DNA from: Alphaproteobacteria bacterium MarineAlpha3_Bin3
Lineage (GTDB): Bacteria > Pseudomonadota > Alphaproteobacteria > Rhodospirillales > Casp-alpha2
Direction: 5' to 3'
Assembly: GCA_002938075.1 (NCBI GenBank)
Contig: PTLK01000001.1
Span: forward strand, 1-46,812
DNA length: 46,812 nucleotides
A program made the translations under genes and the position numbers. The notes beneath the pieces are model-generated. The model worked only from the letters and a program-made list of their open reading frames with translations, ran no database searches and had not been told where the DNA came from. Below, in pieces: positions 23,541 to 32,457 of this stretch (its first letter is position 1; every line of letters begins with the position of its first letter).

Positions 23541-24299
23541 ATGCTGAACACGCCGATCATCAACGACGAGCAAATGCGGGCTTTTGAGCGTGACGGATAC
23601 CTGGTCATGAGAAGCGCCTTCAACGAAGACGAAATGGCCCTTATCGACACCTGGACCAGGGAATTGCTGGCGCTGCCCGAGGAATCCGGCAAGCACTGGG
23701 TCTTCCACGAGGAAAGTCTGAAGGGCAACGGCAAGGACCTGGTCAACCGCATCGAGAACACGGCGCCGTTTCATCACGGCTTCGCCGAACTGAGCACGGT
23801 CCTCAAGGCGCCGGCGGGGCAACTCCTGGGAGAACAGGCGGTGTTGTTAAAGGAAAAGGTCAACTTCAAGATGCCCGGCGGCGGCGGCTTCAAGCCGCAT
23901 CAGGATTCACAGGCCGGCTGGGACAAGTATGCCGATTTCTATGTCAGCGCCCTGGTCAGCATCGACGAGGCGACGGTCGAAAACGGCTGCCTGCAACTGT
24001 GCGCCGGCCACCATGAACGCGGCCTGTTCACGTCGTGGGAACCGCTGACCGAGGAAGACATGGAGGGGATGGAATTCGTGCCCTGCCCGACCCAGCCCGG
24101 CGACGTGGTGTTGTTCGACTGTTTCGCGCCGCACAGCTCGGAACCCAACCTGACCGACAAGACGAGGCGCCTCTATTACGCCACCTATAACCGGCTGTCG
24201 GCCGGCGACCACAGGACGCAATACTACGCCGACAAGCACAAGAATTACCCGCCCGACATCGACCGCGATCCGGCAAAAGAATACGTCTTCAGGGTCTAG
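23541..24299 (+). CDS. PhyH-family Fe(II)/2-oxoglutarate dioxygenase
   Basis: A 252-aa soluble oxygenase. It begins with MRAFERDGYLVMRSAF, the typical PhyH entry. The iron facial triad can be read as H-x-D in FKPHQDSQAGW (about 117-119) and the distal His in FAPHSSEP (about 199); the Arg of TDKTRRLYY is the likely 2-oxoglutarate anchor. Relatives in phosphonate metabolism include PhnY, which hydroxylates 2-aminoethylphosphonate at C1. Divergent placement next to the PEP mutase remnant suggests hydroxylation of a phosphonate or its lipid, but PhyH enzymes are diverse, so the substrate is inferred from context only. Confidence 0.85.
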   Translation: MLNTPIINDEQMRAFERDGYLVMRSAFNEDEMALIDTWTRELLALPEESGKHWVFHEESLKGNGKDLVNRIENTAPFHHGFAELSTVLKAPAGQLLGEQAVLLKEKVNFKMPGGGGFKPHQDSQAGWDKYADFYVSALVSIDEATVENGCLQLCAGHHERGLFTSWEPLTEEDMEGMEFVPCPTQPGDVVLFDCFAPHSSEPNLTDKTRRLYYATYNRLSAGDHRTQYYADKHKNYPPDIDRDPAKEYVFRV

Positions 24300-24341
24300 C
24301 CGCTTTTAGACGCCCTAAAGGCCATCCCCAAACCCCCGCCC

Positions 24342-25196
24342 ATGGATCCACTCGTCCTTACCCTGGTCCTGACGGCGGCGGTCCTTCACGCGACCTGGAA
24401 CGCGCTGATCAAAAGCGGCGGCGACCCGTGGGTGCGCCTCGCCGTGGTCAATGGCGTCGGCATCGTTTGCGCGGCCGCGTGGCTGCCCTTCGTCGAGGCG
24501 CCGAATGCCGAGGCATGGCCGTTCATTCTGGGGTCGGTCGCCATTCATCAGGTCTATTTCGTCTGCGTCGCCCTGCAGTACCGTTTTGGGGACCTGTCCC
24601 ACGTCTATCCGATCTCGCGCGGCACCGCCCCGATCCTGGTCGCCGCCGCGGCGTTTATTTTCGCCGGTGAAACCCTGAGCCCGGCCGGCGCCGTCGCGGT
24701 GATCGTCATTTCCGCCGCCATCATCAGCTTGACGTTCGACAGCCGTTGGCCGACGGGAGAAGGCAAGGGCGTCTTCTTCGCGCTTTGCACAAGCGTCACC
24801 ATCGCCGTTTACACGGTGATCGACGGCCTCGGCGGGCGCACGGCGGACGATGTGTTCGCCTATATCGTCTACCATTTCCTGATTAACGGGATTCCCTTCG
24901 GGCTGCTGGTGATCTTCATGCGCCGGCGCGTTCTAGGGGCGACCCTGAAGGGGCACTGGAAGACCGGCTTCTTCGGCGGGGTTCTGGCCTTTCTGGCTTA
25001 TGGACTGGTGATCTGGGCGATGACCCTGACGCCGATGACCTATGTCTCGGCGCTGCGCGAGACCAGCGTCATCCTGGCGGCGCTGATCGGCGCCATCATG
25101 CTCGGCGAACCCTTTGGCCGGCGGCGCGTCATCGCCGCCGCCTGCGTCGCCTTCGGCGTCGTGCTGTTGCAATTCAGCAAGTACTCATTTTCATAA
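24342..25196 (+). CDS. EamA/DMT-family transporter
   Basis: A 284-aa inner-membrane protein with about ten TM helices arranged as two EamA repeats. It starts LVLTAAVLHATWNALIKSG, typical of this drug/metabolite transporter superfamily. The second repeat ends with LRETSVILAALIGAIMLGEP followed by a final TM. It is 42 bp after the PhyH gene on the same strand, so probably co-transcribed. The transported compound is unknown; small amphiphilic metabolites, including polar head-group precursors, are possible. The stop codon lies inside the outer arm of the inverted-repeat element at 25186-25438. Confidence 0.88.
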   Translation: MDPLVLTLVLTAAVLHATWNALIKSGGDPWVRLAVVNGVGIVCAAAWLPFVEAPNAEAWPFILGSVAIHQVYFVCVALQYRFGDLSHVYPISRGTAPILVAAAAFIFAGETLSPAGAVAVIVISAAIISLTFDSRWPTGEGKGVFFALCTSVTIAVYTVIDGLGGRTADDVFAYIVYHFLINGIPFGLLVIFMRRRVLGATLKGHWKTGFFGGVLAFLAYGLVIWAMTLTPMTYVSALRETSVILAALIGAIMLGEPFGRRRVIAAACVAFGVVLLQFSKYSFS

Positions 25197-25438
25197 TTCC
25201 ATGACGCTTAGGACGGCTTCCCGAAGTCATCCCGTTAGGCGCCGGCCCCGCCGTGATGCTGGACATCACAAGAGGGCGGCAACGCGGCCGGGGGCCTCGG
25301 GAAGCCGCCCGCGGGATCGCCTCTCCCGCCCCCTGGGTGCGTCGGGACCGCTTGCCGATGGCCCCGCATCGCCTGCGCGTCCCCTTCTGCCGAGGAAACG
25401 GGAGAGGCGATCCTACGGATCACGGAATTATGAAAGTG
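25186..25438. repeat. 253-bp branched inverted-repeat element between convergent genes
   Basis: Nested arms are visible. The outer stem is 25186-25203 with 25421-25438 (16 of 18 positions, around TTTCATAATTCC). One inner stem is CGGCTTCCCGA (25214-25224) with TCGGGAAGCCG (25297-25307), perfect. A second inner stem is GGATCGCCTCTCCCG (25314-25328) with CGGGAGAGGCGATCC (25399-25413), perfect. Inside the first branch a small GTGATG/CATCAC hairpin lies at 25253-25269. The result is a closed multi-branch fold occupying the gap between two convergent genes. It could be a bidirectional terminator, a non-autonomous palindromic mobile element or a structured RNA. I see no coding capacity and no target-site duplication. 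Confidence 0.75.
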
Positions 25439-25475
25439 AGTACTGGGGAGCGTGAAACGGCGGTCCGAGTGAGCG

Positions 25476-26288
25476 TTATTCGCCGGAGGCCTGGTCGATC
25501 CGGGGCCGTTCGGCTGCCAGCGTTTCCTCGGCGAAGAAATCGCTTACCAGCGGCATGATGATCTTTTCCGCACACAGCAGGTCGGAAGGGAAATCGATCT
25601 CGATCCAGGGGATGCCGGTGATGTCCTCGTAACCGAAGGTGCCCTCGGGTTCGGCCGCCAGCACGTCGCGCATGGCTTCTTCGTAGGTGACGTCACATTC
25701 GCCCCGCTCGATATAGACGCCGGCGGCATCGGCGATTTTGGCCGCCACATCGCCGGACATTTTCAAAAAACCCGGCCACTCGCCGATGTCGTCATAGTCG
25801 TCGGTGACTTTTTTCCCGAAATCGACCGGCTCGCCGTCGCGGATGCAAAGTTTCACCGGCTCTTCGCCGGGTTCGAAATCACGGTCGATGATAAAGCAAT
25901 TGTCGTGCACGGAACGAATGAGCCGGCTCATCATTTCCGGGGGATAGAGAACGTCCGAATCCATGAACAGGACGTCGTCGCCGCTGCGCAATTCCTCGCC
26001 CGCGGTCCACAGCGACACGATCGGGCCTTCCTTGAAACGGGGATTGAAAACGGAGCGGATAAACCCCCCGGAACCCCCGGGCGCAACTTTTTCGGCCTCG
26101 GCCAAAAGGTCTTCCTTGCGGTGACCGACGATCAGGACAAGCTCGTCGACGCCGAGCGCTTTCAGAATCCCGACATGGCGCTCGAGAAGGGTCTTGCCCT
26201 CGAAACGCAGCAAGGCCTTGGGCAAGCCGTCGTTTTGATCGCCATAAAGGCGTCTTCCAACGCCGGCGGCTAGCATGACCGCTTTCAT
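25476..26288 (-). CDS. Nucleotidyltransferase, likely CTP:phosphonate/phosphocholine type
   Basis: A 270-aa soluble enzyme of the NTP_transferase fold. It opens with VMLAAGVGRRLYG and LPKALLRFEGKTLLERH, the nucleotide-binding loop and Lys. LFMDSDVLYPP carries the metal-binding Asp. SVFNPRFKEGPIVSLWTA resembles LicC/PntC-type cytidylyltransferases that activate phosphocholine or 2-aminoethylphosphonate with CTP. The family and the neighbouring decarboxylase and CDP-alcohol transferases support a CMP-head-group product; sugar-phosphate nucleotidyltransferase is the alternative. It lies 84 bp downstream of hpnA on the same strand, linking this function to the hopanoid locus. Confidence 0.8.
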   Translation of the reverse strand: MKAVMLAAGVGRRLYGDQNDGLPKALLRFEGKTLLERHVGILKALGVDELVLIVGHRKEDLLAEAEKVAPGGSGGFIRSVFNPRFKEGPIVSLWTAGEELRSGDDVLFMDSDVLYPPEMMSRLIRSVHDNCFIIDRDFEPGEEPVKLCIRDGEPVDFGKKVTDDYDDIGEWPGFLKMSGDVAAKIADAAGVYIERGECDVTYEEAMRDVLAAEPEGTFGYEDITGIPWIEIDFPSDLLCAEKIIMPLVSDFFAEETLAAERPRIDQASGE

Positions 26289-26372
26289 CAGACTTTCGCC
26301 ATTCCCTATTGAAACCAGGTGGACGGAGTCATAAAACGCCGCCGCCCCTAGGGCAAGGTTCAGTTCGAAGGA

Positions 26373-27371
26373 TCATGCGGTTTTCCCAAGATAGCCGTTT
26401 TCGCGGAACCACCGGACGGCGTCCCGCAGCGCCTTTGCCGCCGGACGGGGCGCATATCCCAAGGCCCGCGCCGCCTTTTGGTGGGAATAATACATCTTCT
26501 TTTTCGCCATCCTGAGGCCGTTGACGGTGACGAAGGGTTCGCTGCCGCCGGTCAGGCGCGTCCAGGCTTCGGCGACCACCGCGACGGGCATGATCAGGTT
26601 GTGGGGAATCCTGAGCCCCGGCGCCTTGCCGCCGGTGATGTCGGCGATGGTGGAGAGGATTTGCTTGAGGCTCAGGTTTTCGCCGCCGAGGATATAGCGC
26701 TCCCCCGCCTGTCCTTTATCGAAGGCCAGCAGGTGGCCTTCGGCGACGTCGTCCACGTGGACGACGTTGAGCCCGGTATCCACGTAGGCCGGCATTTTCC
26801 CCGACGCCGCCCCGACGATCATGCGCCCGGTGGGGGTCGGCTTGATGTCGCGGGGGCCGAGGGGCATCGACGGGTTGACGATGACCACCGCCAGGCCCTC
26901 GGAATCCGCCAACGCCCGGACCTCGGCTTCGGCCAGGAACTTGGATTGCTTGTAAGGCCCGATCATATCCTCGAACCCGACCGGCGTTTCCTCGTCCGAC
27001 GCCTGGTCACCCGGCAACAAACCCAAGGTGGCGACGGAAGACGTATAGACGATGCGCTCGACGCCGGCGTCGCCCGCCGCCAGCATGATCGCCCGGGTTC
27101 CTTCCACATTGGCCTTGAACATCGGCGCCGGGTCGGGCGCCCACAACCGGTAATCGGCGGCGACGTGGAAAAGGCCCCGGCACCCCTTGAGGGCTTTGCC
27201 GAGGGTGGCGGGCTCGGTCAGGTCGCCTTCGACCACCTCGACGGACAGGCCGTCGAGGTTGCGGCGGTCGCTGGCCGGCCGGACCATGGCGCGCACCTCA
27301 TGGCCGCGTTCGATCAGCTTTCTGAGGACCGCCGAGCCGACGAATCCGGTGGCGCCGGTGATAAAAATCAT
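26373..27371 (-). CDS. hpnA: Hopanoid-associated sugar epimerase HpnA
   Basis: A 332-aa extended SDR enzyme. MIFITGATGFVGSAVLRKL is the NAD(P) Rossmann motif. The catalytic Tyr-x3-Lys appears as YKQSK at about residue 169, in GPYKQSKFLAEAE. HVDDVAEGHLLAFDKG follows. I choose the ATG at 27371 rather than an in-frame start at 27425, because the 18 extra residues precede the Rossmann motif without similarity. HpnA homologues sit in many hopanoid loci; the role in side-chain sugar chemistry is presumed rather than proven. It is divergent from ispH with 197 bp between starts. Confidence 0.9.
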   Translation of the reverse strand: MIFITGATGFVGSAVLRKLIERGHEVRAMVRPASDRRNLDGLSVEVVEGDLTEPATLGKALKGCRGLFHVAADYRLWAPDPAPMFKANVEGTRAIMLAAGDAGVERIVYTSSVATLGLLPGDQASDEETPVGFEDMIGPYKQSKFLAEAEVRALADSEGLAVVIVNPSMPLGPRDIKPTPTGRMIVGAASGKMPAYVDTGLNVVHVDDVAEGHLLAFDKGQAGERYILGGENLSLKQILSTIADITGGKAPGLRIPHNLIMPVAVVAEAWTRLTGGSEPFVTVNGLRMAKKKMYYSHQKAARALGYAPRPAAKALRDAVRWFRENGYLGKTA

Positions 27372-27568
27372 CGACCGTTTCTTTTGTTCGCTGTCATTAC
27401 CGGTCTTCCAGCCAAAAAAAAGCACTCAAATACAGGTTTTGCATTTAAAAAACCCGCCGAAAAGGGTAAACACCCCTTCACCTTTGGCCGGATAGTCTCT
27501 ATTTTCAACAATGATCCTTGCCGCCCTTTGGCGAGCTTGGCAATCGGCAAGGTTATTGGGTATCGATC

Positions 27569-28543
27569 ATGGCACCGAAAGAGCACCAGAAAATCGACGT
27601 ATGGCTGGCCTCCCCGCGCGGGTTTTGCGCCGGCGTGGAGCGCGCCATCGAAATCGTCGAACAGGCCATCGACCTCTATGGTCCGCCGGTTTACGTGCGC
27701 CATGAAATCGTCCACAACAAGCGCGTGGTCGAGACTCTCAGGGCCAAGGGGGCTGTTTTCGTCGAAGAGGTGGACGACGTGCCGGACGGCGCGGTAACGA
27801 TTTTCAGCGCCCACGGCGTTTCCGAAGCCGTCGAGAACCAAGCCAAGGAGCGCGACCTGCCAGTCATCGACGCCACCTGCCCGTTGGTGTCCAAGGTCCA
27901 CAAGGAAGGGCAGAACCACGCCAAGATGGACCGCCAGGTCATTCTGATCGGCCACGAGGGTCACCCGGAAGTCGAAGGCACCCAGGGCCGCATTCTCGGT
28001 GGCGTGTTGCTGGTGATCAAGCCCGAAGACGTGGCGATGCTTGAGGTCCGGGATCCGGACAAGCTCGCCTACGTCACCCAAACGACGCTCAGCGTCGATG
28101 AGACCCGCAACGTGATCGAGGCCCTGAAGAAGCGTTTCCCGACCATTATCGGCCCCGACGTCAAGGACATCTGTTACGCCACCCAGAACCGCCAACAGGC
28201 CGTCCGGAACCTGGCCAAACACGTGGATTTACTGTTCGTGGTCGGCGCCACCAACAGCTCCAATTCCAACCGCCTGCGCGAGATCGGCACCGAGATCGGC
28301 GTTCCCAGTTACCTGATCGACGATGCCGACAACCTGGACCCGGCGTGGCTCAAGGATGTCAATATCGTCGGCGTCACCGCCGGCGCCTCGGCGCCCGAGG
28401 AACTGGTCCAGGAAGTGATCGCCCGTCTTGGTGATTTCGCCGAGGTCAAATTGACGAAGGTCCACGGGGTGGAGGAAAACATTACCTTCAAGCTTCCCCG
28501 CGAGCTCGAGGAAGCCGTTCGCCAAAACAGACAGCGCGCCTAG
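27569..28543 (+). CDS. ispH: 4-hydroxy-3-methylbut-2-enyl diphosphate reductase
   Basis: A 324-aa iron-sulfur enzyme catalysing the last step of the MEP pathway, giving IPP and DMAPP for squalene and hopanoid synthesis. The three cluster cysteines are in SPRGFCAGVERAI, VIDATCPLVSKVH and DVKDICYATQNRQ. Conserved ATNSSNSNRL and TAGASAPEELV also match IspH. The start is at the ATG at 27569; 17 residues upstream in frame have no similarity. hpnH follows after 13 bp on the same strand. Placement inside the hopanoid cluster, as in other alphaproteobacteria, couples precursor supply to hopanoid output. Confidence 0.97.
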   Translation: MAPKEHQKIDVWLASPRGFCAGVERAIEIVEQAIDLYGPPVYVRHEIVHNKRVVETLRAKGAVFVEEVDDVPDGAVTIFSAHGVSEAVENQAKERDLPVIDATCPLVSKVHKEGQNHAKMDRQVILIGHEGHPEVEGTQGRILGGVLLVIKPEDVAMLEVRDPDKLAYVTQTTLSVDETRNVIEALKKRFPTIIGPDVKDICYATQNRQQAVRNLAKHVDLLFVVGATNSSNSNRLREIGTEIGVPSYLIDDADNLDPAWLKDVNIVGVTAGASAPEELVQEVIARLGDFAEVKLTKVHGVEENITFKLPRELEEAVRQNRQRA

Positions 28544-28556
28544 GGTAGCTGCTTCG

Positions 28557-29720
28557 ATGTCCATCCCCTTGATCCAGAAAATCCGTGTTGGCGCCTATAT
28601 CCTTCGCCAACGGCTGAAGGGCGTCGACAAATACCCCCTGGTCCTGATGCTGGAGCCGCTGTTCCGCTGCAATCTGGCCTGCGCCGGCTGCGGCAAGATC
28701 GACTACGAGGACGAGATCCTCAACAAACGGCTCAGCCTCCGCGAATGCCTGGACGCGGTCGATGAATGCGGCGCCCCGGTGGTCTCCATCCCCGGCGGCG
28801 AGCCTTTGATTCACAAGGATATCGTCGAAATCGTCGAGGGCATCGTCGCCCGCAAGAAATTCGTTTATCTGTGCACCAACGCCTTGCTGCTGGAAAAGAA
28901 CCTCGGACGCTTCACGCCGTCGCCGTACCTGACCTTTTCGGTCCATCTCGACGGCCTGGAGGAACACCACGATCACGCGGTGTCGCAAAAGGGCGTTTTC
29001 AAACGCGCCATTTCGGCCATCCGCGCCGCCAAGGCCAAGGATTTCAGGGTCAACGTCAACTGCACGCTGTTCGATCAGATGAACGCCCGCGAAGCGGCGG
29101 AGTTTTTCGATTTCGTCACCGACGACCTGGGCGTCGAGGGGATTACCGTATCGCCGGGCTATGCCTATGAGCGCGCGCCGGACCAGGAACATTTCCTCAA
29201 CCGGACCAAGACCAAGCAGTTGTTCCGCGACATCTTCAAGCTTCAGGGAAAGACCAAATGGCGGTTTTCGCAATCGGTCCTGTTCATGGACTTCCTGGCC
29301 GGAAACCAGCAATACCAGTGCATGCCCTGGGGCAATCCGACGCGCAATATCTTCGGCTGGCAGCGCCCGTGTTATTTGCTGGGCGAGGGATACGCCGAAA
29401 GTTTCGATCTGTTGATGGCCGAAACACGGTGGGAGGATTACGGCACCGGCAATTACGAAAAATGCGCCGACTGCATGGTCCATTGCGGCTACGAGGCGAC
29501 CGCCGTCACTGACGTCGTCGCCCATCCCCTGAAGGCGCTGGGGGTCTATTTGAAGGGCATCGACACGGATAAGCCGATGGCCCCGGAAATCCCCCTCGAC
29601 AATCAGCGTCCGGCCGAATTCGCCTTCGAAGACCTGATTAAAACCCTGAGCCAGAAAAAGGCGGAGGAAGAGTCACTCAAGGCCGAACGACGGGCCGAGA
29701 TGGCCAGCAACGCGGCGTAA
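28557..29720 (+). CDS. hpnH: Radical SAM adenosyl-hopene transferase HpnH
   Basis: A 387-aa radical SAM enzyme that joins the 5'-deoxyadenosyl group to diploptene, giving adenosylhopane, the first C35 hopanoid (established for HpnH). The radical SAM cluster is C-x3-C-x2-C in RCNLACAGCGKID at about 38-45. A GGEP motif lies at about 80-83. Further cysteines CADCMVHCGY near 306-314 are conserved in the family. The last 48 bp overlap antisense with the end of hpnG. It is co-directional with ispH. Confidence 0.96.
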   Translation: MSIPLIQKIRVGAYILRQRLKGVDKYPLVLMLEPLFRCNLACAGCGKIDYEDEILNKRLSLRECLDAVDECGAPVVSIPGGEPLIHKDIVEIVEGIVARKKFVYLCTNALLLEKNLGRFTPSPYLTFSVHLDGLEEHHDHAVSQKGVFKRAISAIRAAKAKDFRVNVNCTLFDQMNAREAAEFFDFVTDDLGVEGITVSPGYAYERAPDQEHFLNRTKTKQLFRDIFKLQGKTKWRFSQSVLFMDFLAGNQQYQCMPWGNPTRNIFGWQRPCYLLGEGYAESFDLLMAETRWEDYGTGNYEKCADCMVHCGYEATAVTDVVAHPLKALGVYLKGIDTDKPMAPEIPLDNQRPAEFAFEDLIKTLSQKKAEEESLKAERRAEMASNAA

Positions 29721-30359
29721 GGCGGTAATGGCTTTTCCGTTGTCTCCGGCCAAGCCGATCAGGGTCGGCAAATCCCAGGGATTTTTGAGCAAGCCGGCAA
29801 GGATGGCTCCGTAGCGGGGATCGCCGGCTTCGGTAATGTTTCCCAAAACCCAATCCGGAATCGCCTGCCCGACGGGATCGGCGACGGCCCGGATGACCAG
29901 GAATGGCACCCCGGCTTCCTCGGCCGCCGCGGCGACGGCGTGGCTTTCCATATCGACGGCGACGGCGTCTGTCTGCGCCGCCAGGGCGCGTTTGGCGGCG
30001 ACGGTCGTAACCACCGCGTCGGTGCTGGCCATGGTCCGGGTGTCGATGGCCTCGGCGTCGGCCAAACCCCGAAGCACGCTGTCGCGCCACGGTTCTGACG
30101 TTTCGTAAACCCGGCCGTCATCAACGGCGACGGATTGGGGAATGACCACAGCGCCGGGTTTCAGGTCCGCGGTCAGACCCCCGGCAGTGCCGAAACTGAG
30201 CAGCCCCCGGCATCCTTCGGCGGTCAATTGCCGGGCCAGGTCAAAAGCCCGCTGGGTGCGGGCGCCGCTGCATCTTACGGAAGGCCGCTGGTCAGCCGGG
30301 AAAACGCCTAGGCAATCGGCCTCTTGGGTAAGCCCGCAAATGACGCCGAGGTCGTTCAA
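29673..30359 (-). CDS. hpnG: Hopanoid nucleosidase HpnG
   Basis: A 228-aa nucleoside phosphorylase-like enzyme that removes adenine from adenosylhopane to give ribosylhopane (established for HpnG). It starts LNDLGVICGLTQEADCLG. LLSFGTAGGL and AVDMESHAVAAAA are the phosphate and nucleoside recognition segments. I choose the TTG at 30359 because it overlaps the TGA of shc (TTGA), matching the family N-terminus; the frame open to 30422 adds residues antisense-free but unrelated to the family. Its end overlaps hpnH by 48 bp in convergent orientation. Confidence 0.88.
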   Translation of the reverse strand: MNDLGVICGLTQEADCLGVFPADQRPSVRCSGARTQRAFDLARQLTAEGCRGLLSFGTAGGLTADLKPGAVVIPQSVAVDDGRVYETSEPWRDSVLRGLADAEAIDTRTMASTDAVVTTVAAKRALAAQTDAVAVDMESHAVAAAAEEAGVPFLVIRAVADPVGQAIPDWVLGNITEAGDPRYGAILAGLLKNPWDLPTLIGLAGDNGKAITALRRVAGHLGPSFGLE

Positions 30360-32353
30360 ATACCGAACTTGGAATGCTTGCCACCGCTGTTCTTGAGGTC
30401 GCGGTAACGCGACAACGTCCATAACGGGAAATAGGCGCTGTATCCGTGATAGCGAAGGTAAAAGACCCGGGGAAAGCCGACGGCATTGAAATATTCCTCA
30501 TGCCAATTTCCGGCGTCGCGTTCGGCGTTCATCAGGTATTCTATCCCCGTATCGACGCTCTCGCTATTGACCTCACCGGCCGCCATCAAACCCAACAACG
30601 CCCAAGACGTTTGCGACGGGGTGCTGGTTTTGACCTCGTCGCGGCGGCGACGCAGGGTCGCATCCGATACGTACCAGGTCCGGTGCTGCCAGTAGGTGGA
30701 ACAGTCCTCTCCCCAACCCCCGTCGGGGCGCTGGACGAATTTCAGCCAATCCACGGCCTTGCGAATATAGCGGGCCTGCATGTCCATGCCGGCGGCGTTA
30801 AACGCGCACAGGACCGACCACGTCCCATAGACGTAATTGTTGCCCCATCGGCCGAACCAGGACCCATCCTCTTCCTGTTCGCTGCGCAGATAGGCCAACC
30901 CCTTGGCCATCACCGGGTGGGCCTTGTCGTAGCCCAATTGGGCCAGCATGCCCAGGCAACGGGCGCTGACATCGACGGTCGGCGGGTCCAGAAGCGCGCC
31001 GTGATCGGCAAAGGGAATGTTTTGCAGGAACATATGATCGTTGTCGGCGTCGAAAGCGCCCCAGCCGCCGTTTTTGCTTTGCATGCCGATGATCCATTCG
31101 GTGCCGCGTTCGATGGCTTCACGGTATTTTTCAGGGTCGGCGCGATGGAGCGCCATGACGACGACGGCTGTGTCATCGACGTCGGGGTAATAGTCGTTCC
31201 AGTACTGGAACGCCCATCCCCCGGGGCGAAGATGGCCGCGGTTGGCCTCCCAGTCGCCCTTGACGTCGAGGATTTGGCGGCCCAGCAACCATTCATTGGC
31301 TCGCACCATGATCGGATCGTTGGCGGAAAGGCCCGATTCCATCATCGCATGGACGGCCAGGCTGGTGTCCCATACGGGCGACAGACAAGGTTGGCAATAG
31401 CCCCAGTCGTCGTGGAGCACCAGAAGCCTGTCGATGGCCTTGCGGCAAATGATGTAATCAGGATGATCCTTGGGAACTTCCATCGCATCGAAGGCCATCA
31501 ACGCGTTGGCCATGGCCGGGAAAATTCCGCCCAGGCCATCCTCGCCGTTGAGGCGCTCGGTGACGAATTTCATCGCCCTTTCGATGGCCATCTTTTCCAA
31601 ACGCTTAGGAATCAGCGGGATAACGAATCGTGCCATAAAGTCGACAACCAGCATCAACATGCCAAAGAAATTGCCGGTCGGGTTTGTCTGATAAAACATC
31701 TGTTCGTTCGCCGGTTTGACGAACAGTTCGGAAATATCGACGCCGCGTGGGTTGCGGGCCCGGGGTTTCAACGCCGCCAGCACCTTCAGCGGCACCATTA
31801 CCGTTCGCGACCAATAGGAAACCCTGTTGATGTGGAAAGGCGCCCATTTGGGCAACAACATGGCTTCAACCCGGATCACCGGGACGGCGCGCCACGGCAC
31901 CTGGCCGAACAGGGCCAAGGCAAAACGGGTGAAGACGTTTGACCGGGCGGCGCCGCCGTGTTCCAGGATCGCCTTCCTGGCCCACCGCATATAAGGCGCG
32001 TCGACGTCTTCGCCAGCCAGCTTGAGGGCTAAATAGGCCTTCACCGAGGCGCTGAGGTTAAAGTCGCCGTCGTAGTAAAGCGGCCAGCCGCCGTGCTTGC
32101 CTTGGGTGTTCTTGATGTAGGCGACCAGTTTGGCCTCGACGGCATCGTCGATCTCGTCGAGGTAATGGTTGAGCATTATGTACTCGGCCGGGATGGTGGC
32201 ATCGGCTTCCAGCTCGAACGCCCAATGGCCGTCCTTGGCTTGGCGTTCGGCAAGCCAATCCCGCGCTTCATCGATGACCCCATCGATGCCTTCAAAATCG
32301 TAAACGTTTGACGGGGCCGATTCGGCTTGTTGCGATTTAACTAATTCCAGCAT
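30356..32353 (-). CDS. shc: Squalene-hopene cyclase
   Basis: A 665-aa monotopic inner-membrane triterpene cyclase that converts squalene to hopene and hopanol. The catalytic acid motif DVDD is at about residues 391-394 (YYPDVDDTAVVVMAL). Several QW repeats are visible, including QSKNGGWGAF, EDGSWFGRWG and RPDGGWGED. The length is normal for the family. The ATG at 32353 follows a 104-bp gap after hpnE, so this gene may have its own promoter as well as read-through. Its stop overlaps the TTG start of hpnG. Confidence 0.98.
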   Translation of the reverse strand: MLELVKSQQAESAPSNVYDFEGIDGVIDEARDWLAERQAKDGHWAFELEADATIPAEYIMLNHYLDEIDDAVEAKLVAYIKNTQGKHGGWPLYYDGDFNLSASVKAYLALKLAGEDVDAPYMRWARKAILEHGGAARSNVFTRFALALFGQVPWRAVPVIRVEAMLLPKWAPFHINRVSYWSRTVMVPLKVLAALKPRARNPRGVDISELFVKPANEQMFYQTNPTGNFFGMLMLVVDFMARFVIPLIPKRLEKMAIERAMKFVTERLNGEDGLGGIFPAMANALMAFDAMEVPKDHPDYIICRKAIDRLLVLHDDWGYCQPCLSPVWDTSLAVHAMMESGLSANDPIMVRANEWLLGRQILDVKGDWEANRGHLRPGGWAFQYWNDYYPDVDDTAVVVMALHRADPEKYREAIERGTEWIIGMQSKNGGWGAFDADNDHMFLQNIPFADHGALLDPPTVDVSARCLGMLAQLGYDKAHPVMAKGLAYLRSEQEEDGSWFGRWGNNYVYGTWSVLCAFNAAGMDMQARYIRKAVDWLKFVQRPDGGWGEDCSTYWQHRTWYVSDATLRRRRDEVKTSTPSQTSWALLGLMAAGEVNSESVDTGIEYLMNAERDAGNWHEEYFNAVGFPRVFYLRYHGYSAYFPLWTLSRYRDLKNSGGKHSKFGI

Positions 32354-32457
32354 AATTCCTTAGGCCGCCTTATAAGAAATAACCCATCACGATTGCAAGC
32401 GGAAAGACCAAGGAATTTTCCCCCATTGTTCCATGCTGTATTTTTCTCAAAAAACCG

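Noticed and set aside
25235..25558. Open frames on both strands inside the inverted-repeat element
   Set aside because: Pro/Arg-rich translations generated by GC-rich stems. No start signals or family similarity.
26478..27797. Rightward 439-codon open frame over hpnA
   Set aside because: Antisense shadow of hpnA running into the ispH start region. No known motifs.
30446..31942. Rightward 498-codon open frame antisense to shc
   Set aside because: Squalene-hopene cyclase on the other strand is unambiguous, and this frame shows no family resemblance.
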